From Thalassocella blandensis (GTDB lineage Bacteria; Pseudomonadota; Gammaproteobacteria; Pseudomonadales; Cellvibrionaceae): a DNA stretch of 64,000 nucleotides. The stretch lies in contig CABFPG010000001.1 of assembly GCA_902141825.1 (NCBI GenBank), forward strand, positions 496,001 to 560,000, read 5' to 3'. Shown here one piece after another: positions 39,289-46,823 of the stretch. The position numbers were made by a program, and so were the translations under genes. Every line of letters starts with the position of its first letter. The first letter of the stretch is position 1. The notes under the pieces are model-generated. The model made no database searches, was not told where the DNA came from, and saw nothing but the letters and a program-made list of their open reading frames with translations.

Positions 39289-40668
39289 TTAACGCTGTGC
39301 TTCAGCCAGGAGATCTGTCATAAAGTTTTCCTGCCAGGCATAAATATTATTACGCTTAAGAATTTCCATACAGTGCTGCCAGCGGTCTATCCGTTCATCC
39401 AGCGGCATCTTTAAGGCTTGCTTTAAGACTTTAGACACATTCTGAGAATCGTAGGGATTAACAATTAAAGCGGCATCCAGTTCAGCGGCTGCGCCTGCCA
39501 TTTTAGATAGCACCAGAACGCCTGGATCTTCTGGGTTCTGCGCGGCTAAGTATTCTTTTGCTACCAAGTTCATACCATCACGCAAAGGCGTAACAAAACC
39601 AACACGTGCAAGCTGATACATGGCGAATACGGTTGCTCGACGAAAGCCACGATTAATGTAGCGAATCGGCATCCAATCAAAATCTGCATAGGTACCAATA
39701 ATATGTCCAGCCAGACGATCGATCTGTTCCGCCAACTCATGATACGCCTCTACATCACCCCGAGATGTGGGTGAAATTTGCAGATACACCACTTTACGCA
39801 AGAACTCGGGATAGTTTTTTAACAGTCCCTCAAAAGCTTTAAAACGATGCATCAGTCCCTTACTGTAATCCAGTCGATCAACACCGATAATTAATTTCCG
39901 ATCCGAGAGGCTATCGCGTAAACGGGTATATTCCGTAGAACGTTTGCCTTTGCCACTCATTTCGCTAACGTTATCCGTTTCAATACCAATGGGATACACC
40001 CCAGAACGGGTCTGTGCCCGGCCAGTGGAAAGACGGCCCATATTCAGTTCTCGGCCATCGAGTCCATGCATTACCCCCCCGGTAAAACAGCGTCGATCCG
40101 TTTCGGTATGAAATCCTACTAAGTCATACTCCATTAGCGCTTCAAGAATTTTTTTGTAACCTGGTATTGCACGCAATAAATCCTGAGGCGGAAATGGTGT
40201 GTGCAGAAAAAACCCGATGGGGTTGTTGACTCCCATTTTTCGCAGGATTTCACCGAGCGGAATCAGATGATAATCATGAATCCAGATCACGTCATCATCA
40301 TCAATCAATGGCCGAAGCAGATTGGCAAACTTTATATTTACCTTTAAATACCCCTGCAAATCACTTTCATGATAATCCATCAACTCCGGGCGATGATGGA
40401 AGGCCGGCCACAACACACTGTTGGCATAACCTTTATAATAATCGTTGTATTCACTCTTGCTTAAACCCACGGTGACATAGTTAATATTGCCCGATTCGTA
40501 ACTATTTAATTCGTTGGTATTTTTATTTTCTATCTTTCCGTTCCAGCCAAACCATACGCCGCCTCTCTCCTTCATTGCAGCATTGACTCCCACAGAAAGT
40601 CCGCCTTCTGAACCACTGCCGCCCCCAGGGCGAGCTACGCGATTCGACACTACAATCAATTTACTCAC
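39289..40668 (-). CDS. otsA: Trehalose-6-phosphate synthase OtsA
   Basis: About 459 residues, GT20 family. Makes trehalose-6-phosphate from UDP-glucose and glucose-6-phosphate. VSNRVA near the start, GGLSVGV, WIHDYHL, FLHTPFPP, GVDRLDYSKG and the C-terminal TPLRDGMNLVAKEY are all present. The start is GTG at 40668, overlapping the preceding stop by four bases (GTGA) with GGAG just upstream; this yields the usual SKLIVVSNR opening. It is the last gene of otsB-GH15-otsA, all overlapping. Confidence 0.96.
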   Translation of the reverse strand: MSKLIVVSNRVARPGGGSGSEGGLSVGVNAAMKERGGVWFGWNGKIENKNTNELNSYESGNINYVTVGLSKSEYNDYYKGYANSVLWPAFHHRPELMDYHESDLQGYLKVNIKFANLLRPLIDDDDVIWIHDYHLIPLGEILRKMGVNNPIGFFLHTPFPPQDLLRAIPGYKKILEALMEYDLVGFHTETDRRCFTGGVMHGLDGRELNMGRLSTGRAQTRSGVYPIGIETDNVSEMSGKGKRSTEYTRLRDSLSDRKLIIGVDRLDYSKGLMHRFKAFEGLLKNYPEFLRKVVYLQISPTSRGDVEAYHELAEQIDRLAGHIIGTYADFDWMPIRYINRGFRRATVFAMYQLARVGFVTPLRDGMNLVAKEYLAAQNPEDPGVLVLSKMAGAAAELDAALIVNPYDSQNVSKVLKQALKMPLDERIDRWQHCMEILKRNNIYAWQENFMTDLLAEAQR

Positions 40669-42461
40669 ATGAACTCCAACCAAGATTTACTTAAACGCAA
40701 CGCGCTATTAATGATACCCACAAGGCTGTATGTCTGCGGGTAGTTTCCCCACAACTCGCCAGTCTTCGGGTCCAAATCCTCCGAAAGTAATCCGACGTGA
40801 TTCGTTTTACTCAACAATTCCTCAAACAAATCTCGCGCTTCATCTTCACGACCAATCGCAATCAGCGCGTCGATATACCAGAATGAACAAATAGTGAATG
40901 CATTTTCTGGTGCTCCGAAATCATCTTCCACCACATAGCGGAAAAGATAGCGGCTGCCTTTCGGTAATAGATGTTTTTCTATTGCATTAACTGTTCCAAC
41001 AAATCGTGGGTCTTTCCCGTTAACAAAGCCCAACTCGCAGGCCAGTAACAAACTTGCGTCCATGGTGGTTCCCCCCCACGTCGCCGTGTATGCGTTCAGT
41101 TCTTTATTAAACCCTTTTGTGTCAATCGCTTCGCGTATGGTATCTGCAGCGTACTGCCAGTATTCTGCACGATCCTCAAGTTCCAGCTTCAATGCAATTC
41201 TTGCCAATCGATCCGTTGCGGCCCAACACATCATACTGGAAAAGGTATGGACGTAATTATTGTTGCGCAGCTCCCATAAACCCGCATCTGGCTTGTCATA
41301 ATTTTCTTTGGCCCGCTCACCGACTTTTTCCAAAATATGGAACAGCGCTAAATCCCCTTCACGATAAATGCGTTCATCAAAAAACATTTGCTTCGCGGCA
41401 AGCACCACAGCACCGTATACGTCGTGTTGAATTTGTTGCGCCGCCTGGTTACCAATGCGCACCGGCCCCATTCCACGATAGCCCGGTAAATCCTCCACAA
41501 TTCTTTCCGGCATAGCCTTAGTACCGTTGATGCAAAATACTGGCTGCATTGGCTTATCGTCTTCCGTCGACGCCACAATATTCACAATATATTGTAAATA
41601 CGCTTCCATTGTGCCCGTGACACCCAGTTGATTTAAGGCGTTCACAGTAAAGTAGCTATCGCGCAGCCAACAGAAGCGGTAATCCCAGTTACGCGTCGTA
41701 TTGGCAGCCTCGGGTATAGAAGTTGTCAGGGCCGCGATTATCGCACCGGTGTCCTCATAGGCACTCATTTTCAACGTGATGGCTGAGCGGATGACTTTGT
41801 CTTGCCACTCGTAGGGAATGGCCAGGTAACGGCACCATTCCATCCAGTAATTGCTGGTCTCACGTAAAAACCGACTCACCAGTTCATCGATAGGCTCGGT
41901 GATGGATTCATCTTGTCCAAAAATAAGATGGATAGTGGAATCCAGCACAAAACTGGTTTCATCCAGAATGTAAGTAATGGAACCGTCCGTGGTCAGGCGC
42001 ATAGTCCAGTGATCAGCAACAAAACGGATATGATTACTGCCCTGCACTTTCTGTGTAGCCCGGGTTCCATCTTGCTGTGCAGGGCGCACAATAATTTTAC
42101 AACGAGGACTGCCATGAGGCTCCAGCTTCCGCATTAACGTCAGTGGCCGGTGAAAACGCCCGTACTGTTTAAAGCGCGGCGCAAAATCGGTGACTTCTAT
42201 ATGATTCCCTTGAGTATCATAAAGTCGCGTAACTAACACTGCGGTATTTTTTAAGTAAAACTGGTCACTGTGACTATAATCTTCCAGCTGTATGGCGAAG
42301 GTGCCTTGAATATCTTCTTCATTGCCACCGAGCAAAGCACTGAAAATAGGTTCAGCATCGAAGCGCGGCATACACGCCCAAACAACTTCTGCCTGACGAT
42401 CTATTAAAGCACCATATGTACAATTGCCAATGACACCAAGTTCTAAATCACGGTTCTTCAT
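40665..42461 (-). CDS. Glycoside hydrolase family 15 (glucoamylase/trehalase-like)
   Basis: 598 residues. The N-terminal beta-sandwich (about 1-215) is followed by an (alpha/alpha)6 barrel with NWDYRFCWLRDSYFTVNAL. The candidate general acid is E397 (GLWELRN) and the base E561 (LLSEDLDP). GH15 enzymes hydrolyse alpha-glucosides with inversion; bacterial members include glucoamylases and trehalases. Genetically embedded between otsB and otsA (ATGA and GTGA overlaps), it probably acts on trehalose or a related alpha-glucan. The exact substrate is not readable. No signal peptide, hence cytoplasmic. Confidence 0.93.
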   Translation of the reverse strand: MKNRDLELGVIGNCTYGALIDRQAEVVWACMPRFDAEPIFSALLGGNEEDIQGTFAIQLEDYSHSDQFYLKNTAVLVTRLYDTQGNHIEVTDFAPRFKQYGRFHRPLTLMRKLEPHGSPRCKIIVRPAQQDGTRATQKVQGSNHIRFVADHWTMRLTTDGSITYILDETSFVLDSTIHLIFGQDESITEPIDELVSRFLRETSNYWMEWCRYLAIPYEWQDKVIRSAITLKMSAYEDTGAIIAALTTSIPEAANTTRNWDYRFCWLRDSYFTVNALNQLGVTGTMEAYLQYIVNIVASTEDDKPMQPVFCINGTKAMPERIVEDLPGYRGMGPVRIGNQAAQQIQHDVYGAVVLAAKQMFFDERIYREGDLALFHILEKVGERAKENYDKPDAGLWELRNNNYVHTFSSMMCWAATDRLARIALKLELEDRAEYWQYAADTIREAIDTKGFNKELNAYTATWGGTTMDASLLLACELGFVNGKDPRFVGTVNAIEKHLLPKGSRYLFRYVVEDDFGAPENAFTICSFWYIDALIAIGREDEARDLFEELLSKTNHVGLLSEDLDPKTGELWGNYPQTYSLVGIINSALRLSKSWLEFM

Positions 42462-43351
42462 AATCTCACATCTCCTGTTTGTACGAGTGCATTTAAAAAC
42501 TGATGCACATCTTCGACTGAGGCAAGTATGTGATCTGCGCAGGTTTCACCTTCACCTACTTTTATACTAATCCCCTTGTGCTTGTTTACCTCAGCAAACC
42601 CAAATTCGTCTGTCACATCATCACCGATAAACACCGGTGTACGGTTTGCAAATGGCGGTGCCGCCATTAGGGCGGCAATGGCTGTTCCTTTGTTTTTATG
42701 TGTAAACCTGAATTCAACAACGCACTTTCCCTTAAGTAAATCCATGTCTGGGAACTGTTCCCGTAACGTTTCTGAAAACGCTAAAATCGTCGCTTCAAGT
42801 TCAGGTTTATCCCGATAATGCAAGGTAACAGATGTACGCTTGGCTTCACTGCGCAAAGCTAAATCATTGGCAAACCGGTTGACGGTTTCTCTTATCGTGG
42901 TCTGATGTTCCTGGCTTAATTCGGAAGCGTTTGCTTGTAGTGCTGTTTCAACCTGTTGAGATGGAGGTGTTTTCGGTGGCAGAGATCCATCGGTTTGAGA
43001 GGCTTTGTCAAACACTGAAGGAAATACAATATCCGATCCATGTTCGCAGGCGCAGATCATATTATCCACGTTCAGTAAGGTTGAAAGAATGGAATATTCT
43101 CTGCCGGTGACAATGGCAATTGCACCGTCAAGTTTTTGCTGCAATTGGGCGAGATCATTTACCAGAGCCTGGCTCACCACGACTGCGTCTGGTGAAGGAG
43201 CGAAATCTACTAGGGTTCCATCGAAATCCAAAAATACTGCCACGTTTTCCGTTGTTAAATTCGTCACGTTAAGCCTTTTAACATTTAAAATGAATTTTTT
43301 ACTAGATTTTTCTGACGTAAGTGATGCATCTTCAGCTACGACATTCGTCAT
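42458..43351 (-). CDS. otsB: Trehalose-6-phosphate phosphatase OtsB
   Basis: HAD-superfamily phosphatase, about 297 residues, converting trehalose-6-phosphate to trehalose. The nucleophile motif DFDGTLV, the second motif IVTGREYS, and the late motif GDDVTDEFGF are all present. An internal Ser/Pro/Gln-rich stretch (DKASQTDGSLPPKTPPSQQ) looks like an insertion in the cap region. ATG at 43351 is preferred; a TTG five codons upstream is also possible. Its stop overlaps the GH15 start by four bases, so it is the first gene of the operon. Confidence 0.94.
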   Translation of the reverse strand: MTNVVAEDASLTSEKSSKKFILNVKRLNVTNLTTENVAVFLDFDGTLVDFAPSPDAVVVSQALVNDLAQLQQKLDGAIAIVTGREYSILSTLLNVDNMICACEHGSDIVFPSVFDKASQTDGSLPPKTPPSQQVETALQANASELSQEHQTTIRETVNRFANDLALRSEAKRTSVTLHYRDKPELEATILAFSETLREQFPDMDLLKGKCVVEFRFTHKNKGTAIAALMAAPPFANRTPVFIGDDVTDEFGFAEVNKHKGISIKVGEGETCADHILASVEDVHQFLNALVQTGDVRL

Positions 43352-43819
43352 GACAGAAACATGCAAGCCGGAGTACTACCATGTCCATACATGACACAAA
43401 GTCAGTACCGGCCTTTTCTGATCACATAGATACAGGTGAGGTTAATACATATAATTAGCCTCATCTGGTGTGTTGCCAGCTGGAGTGCTGCAGTAAGCAA
43501 CAAGCCGATCATCACCGACCTTCCAGCGCTTACATCTTTGCGCTCATTTACGCGTTTGGCGCCATAAAACAAGATTTGGTAGGTTTTAATTCTAGATTCG
43601 TGCCAAGCTCAACATTTTTTTCAATGTCGCTAATTTGCACAAAATATGCGTTATTTAACTTCCGTATTGGCAACCTATTTTAGGCGCCATTCAAATTCCG
43701 TTTATCATTTACCCGTTTTAGACAAGTACGTCGTATGAGATTGATTTGCGAACGATGTAACAACAAGACTTTCACTTACTACCAGGTAATTTTTACAATG
43801 TTTTAGTAAGTGTTACAAA

Positions 43820-43856
43820 ATACGGCGTTTTTTCAAGTGTAACTCGTGCGCCGTAT
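43820..43856 (-). terminator. Possible terminator of the 43.9 kb gene
   Basis: ATACGGCG / CGCCGTAT stem (8 bp) with a 21-base loop, followed on the minus strand by TTTTG. It lies 36 bases after the stop of the minus-strand gene. The loop is long and the T-run short, so confidence is modest. The rest of the 43352-43892 gap shows no gene. Confidence 0.4.
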
Positions 43857-43892
43857 CCGTATTCTCAGAAAAAGGAATAGGTGCTTAACCCG

Positions 43893-44318
43893 TCAGGCAT
43901 ACATTGGAATTGGTTCGAGATCTGGCTCAACAAATTGTTGGCGTGCGAGGTCGCTGTCCAGTCTCTGCCGGGAGTAGTGCGTATACATGATTGAGGCATC
44001 TAATATTCCAGGGTGCTGTGCGATAAAATCAGCGCTCGACATAGATAATGGCGTATTTTCCAAAAAATGCTTCACTGCCAAAATCCATGCTCGACTTAAT
44101 GTTTCATGGTATTTCGTTAAATCAACCCCCTTCGCATTCAAATAGGCACACAGTAAGTTTTTTAATTTCACGCAGGCTGTGTCCACATCATGTTGCAACA
44201 ACAAAACATACGCCAGACGAATATGCTCCCGATGATGGAAGTCTTTTATCGATATATCGTTTTTATTGAAATGAGAGAAAAATTCATGATCCTGTGAATT
44301 CATTTTATGGCGATTCAT
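43893..44318 (-). CDS. Conserved small protein of unknown function
   Basis: About 141 residues from the ATG at 44318 (GGAG nine bases upstream). It is alpha-helical. HHREHIRLAYVLLLQHD, KYHETLSRAWILAVKHFL and a terminal PDLEPIP are arranged as in an uncharacterised bacterial family I recognise only as a pattern. Two histidine-rich segments might bind a metal or cofactor. A 15-bp direct duplication (44298-44327) covers its start and repeats ATTCATTTTATGGCG. It stands alone between otsB and a divergent lipoprotein gene. Confidence 0.65.
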   Translation of the reverse strand: MNRHKMNSQDHEFFSHFNKNDISIKDFHHREHIRLAYVLLLQHDVDTACVKLKNLLCAYLNAKGVDLTKYHETLSRAWILAVKHFLENTPLSMSSADFIAQHPGILDASIMYTHYSRQRLDSDLARQQFVEPDLEPIPMYA

Positions 44319-44327
44319 TTTATGGCG
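44298..44327. repeat. 15-bp direct duplication over the 5' end of the 43.9 kb gene
   Basis: Two adjacent identical copies of ATTCATTTTATGGCG. The in-frame effect is a repeated Met-Asn start (MNRHK then MNSQD), giving two possible initiation codons. Confidence 0.9.
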
Positions 44328-44639
44328 CTCCACATTTTGTGAGAAGTCGATGAAGTGTGCACACGATGTTAGACCACAGTCCATTTAGCATGTTAACCAG
44401 CACGTAATTATCGGGCATACTCGATGATGCTGCGATCTCAGCTTACTCTATCCTATTTTTAAGACGTTTGTCACAAAACCACCGCCAGCTGCACTGAAAA
44501 CGGAAGGTTCAGTGAGAAGCCTGTCAAACCACGGTAAATCCAGTCCACGTATACTCCTCTTTTACTTTCTTTATCTGCTTTTTCATAGCACTTCTTATTC
44601 TAAAAATTAAAAGATCGTCATCCAAGTAATGGTTTATCT

Positions 44640-46427
44640 ATGTATATGCAATTTTCTCCTCAGCTCCAGTTCTCTACTATTAAAAAACTAGCGTTAACCG
44701 CACTGGTCTCCGTCACGCTTAGCGCCTGCGGCGGTTCCGATGATAACGATACAGACGGCGGCAACGCGTCTAGCAGCTCTTCTTCAAGCACTTCGTCGTC
44801 AAGCACCTCGTCTTCAAGCAGCTCAACCTCGAGCTCTTCGTCCAGCAGCAGTTCTTCATCAGGCGCAGTGGGCAATGTTGTGGAGCTTTTTGAACATTGT
44901 GATTACGGTGGCTGGTCGATCAGTTTATCGTTGGGTGATTACAATGCGGCCGACATCGTGGCTGCCGGAGGTAAAAATAATGATGCCTCATCCATTAAAA
45001 TTGCAGCCGGATACGAAGCTTTATTATATGAGCACGATGCAATGGTTGGTGCAGGCATAAAGCTCAGCGGTGACACGCAATGCCTTAACAGCTACAAACT
45101 CAACGACCAGCTGTCTTCCATTGTTGTGAAGCCAATCAGTGAGCCACAACCAGACAATAGCAGCGCTGCGTGTATTTATGATCTGGAGTCGTACAATGGA
45201 GGCCGACTCTGCTTAAGCCCAGGAGAATTTGATTTTGCTTCTGCCTGGAACAATAAAGCCAGCTCCGTTTCCATCAGCCCAGGGTATCAACTGGAACTCT
45301 TCGCTGACAGTTCACGCCAGGGCAGTGTCGTTACACTCACAGAAAACACTCGGAATTTAGCGGCGAATAGCTTTGATAACAGCGCCAGCTCTTATCGTTT
45401 AAGTCGAATTGAAAACCCCTGTCATGCGAGTGATGACTGTGACCTTACGGCTGATGTTCAGGCTGTTACGGTTCAAAATAAATCAGGCGGTGCGGCGCGT
45501 AAAGGGGACGAAGCAGTTATTGAATTTACCGTAAAAAACAATAGTGACAAGTCCGGCTGGATTCAATTAACCCCCTATTTAACCAGCCAGCGTTTTAGCA
45601 ACTACAGCAATGTTGAACTCACCACGGTTTATGCACAACTCAATGCCGGAGGCGATACTCTGGTCAGTGTAGAGTTACCTCCTTTCATCCATGATTTGAG
45701 CACCCACAAACGCTATGCGGTTGGCCATGGGAACTACCAAATCAATAAAGTCAAAATCACCAATGCCAACGGAAATATAAGCGAAGATTCAGATTACGCA
45801 GGAAAAGACTTTACCGTGAGTAAAACGAACGCCGTTCTTCCGATTGTGGTTTACGATGCGGAATACTTTTCCAAAATGAGTTACACCAATACACCGGAAA
45901 CCTATATTCACGAAGTGTTTACCAGACCGGCCGAGCTTTACAACGAGGACAACGATCTTTTCACTTATTACGATGGCGGTTTCGATGAGATGATGGATAT
46001 CCGCCATGAGAGTCACCCAATCCCTGGCTTTGTCATCATTCCAGAGGGTGGCGGTACTTGCGAACAGGCCACAGCCTATGTTGAACAGGCCATCGGTATG
46101 TCAGCAGGCAGCTGGGGCGGAGGAAGTGTTGCAACGCACATGCATCATCATGGCTTCGATTACGCGATAGCACTTTCTGATGATCAAGGTGGCGGCGTAG
46201 CCTGTGGTTGGATTGATGTCCAAGTCAGTGGTTACATCGGCGATGATCCGGATCGCTTGCAAATTGTTGCTGTACATGAGTCCGGGCATTTATTCGGCGC
46301 CCCACACTGCGACCCCATCCAAGGCTATGTTATGTGTTCCGGCGAGAAGCACGAGCATTATGCACAGGACGGAACCTTTGTCTGGCATCAGATCTCGCGA
46401 GATAAATTGTCCAATCGTTTCGACTAA
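44640..46427 (+). CDS. Secreted lipoprotein with crystallin-like domains and zincin protease
   Basis: 595 residues. Signal peptide with lipobox LSAC (C30), then an acidic stretch and a long Ser/Thr linker (about 44-74). Two beta/gamma-crystallin-like domains (about 79-160, 175-255) contain four (N/D)(N/D)xx(S/T)S calcium-site motifs: NNDASS, NDQLSS, NNKASS and DNSASS. A beta-sandwich region (about 265-385) precedes a C-terminal protease domain with HESGHLFGAPH (H546, H550, H556, E547) and a candidate Met-turn VMC (M565). I infer an outer-membrane-tethered, metzincin-type metalloprotease. The substrate is unknown. Confidence 0.85.
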   Translation: MYMQFSPQLQFSTIKKLALTALVSVTLSACGGSDDNDTDGGNASSSSSSSTSSSSTSSSSSSTSSSSSSSSSSSGAVGNVVELFEHCDYGGWSISLSLGDYNAADIVAAGGKNNDASSIKIAAGYEALLYEHDAMVGAGIKLSGDTQCLNSYKLNDQLSSIVVKPISEPQPDNSSAACIYDLESYNGGRLCLSPGEFDFASAWNNKASSVSISPGYQLELFADSSRQGSVVTLTENTRNLAANSFDNSASSYRLSRIENPCHASDDCDLTADVQAVTVQNKSGGAARKGDEAVIEFTVKNNSDKSGWIQLTPYLTSQRFSNYSNVELTTVYAQLNAGGDTLVSVELPPFIHDLSTHKRYAVGHGNYQINKVKITNANGNISEDSDYAGKDFTVSKTNAVLPIVVYDAEYFSKMSYTNTPETYIHEVFTRPAELYNEDNDLFTYYDGGFDEMMDIRHESHPIPGFVIIPEGGGTCEQATAYVEQAIGMSAGSWGGGSVATHMHHHGFDYAIALSDDQGGGVACGWIDVQVSGYIGDDPDRLQIVAVHESGHLFGAPHCDPIQGYVMCSGEKHEHYAQDGTFVWHQISRDKLSNRFD

Positions 46428-46451
46428 AAAATACGTCGGTTCGTCGCAATA

Positions 46452-46482
46452 CCAAAGCGCTTAAGTGATTTAAGCGCTTTGG
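46452..46482. terminator. Stable hairpin after the zincin gene
   Basis: CCAAAGCGCTTAA / TTAAGCGCTTTGG (13 perfect pairs) with a 5-base loop starts 24 bases after the stop. It is very stable but lacks a T-run, so termination would be atypical. The remainder of the gap to 46823 has no gene. Confidence 0.6.
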
Positions 46483-46823
46483 GCAACCTTGAGAATTACG
46501 ACGGAATTGCTCATTTCAGCTTCACATTTAATACAGTATTACACTGCAATAATACTCATTGATTTCCTACATCCCCGGCCTGCAGCTTCTCAGGTAATAT
46601 TTCGCTTATTCTTCGTCCAGTACATTACCCATCCGACGGTTTTCAGTATTTTTTCAGCGCTTTTTCAGTATTTATTCAGTCTTTTCCGCAGAGAGCATTT
46701 TCTGTCGTAAAATACAACTATCAATACGGCAGAATGTGATCTTCTTTGTTTCATTCGTCTCATGCCGTAGTATCACATTTTTACTGCTTGTTTATTTTAA
46801 TAAAAACCCTGGAGGGGAACGAC

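Noticed and set aside
43468-43683. 71-codon plus-strand frame
   Set aside because: Cysteine-rich, low-information translation, no ribosome site, no start context.
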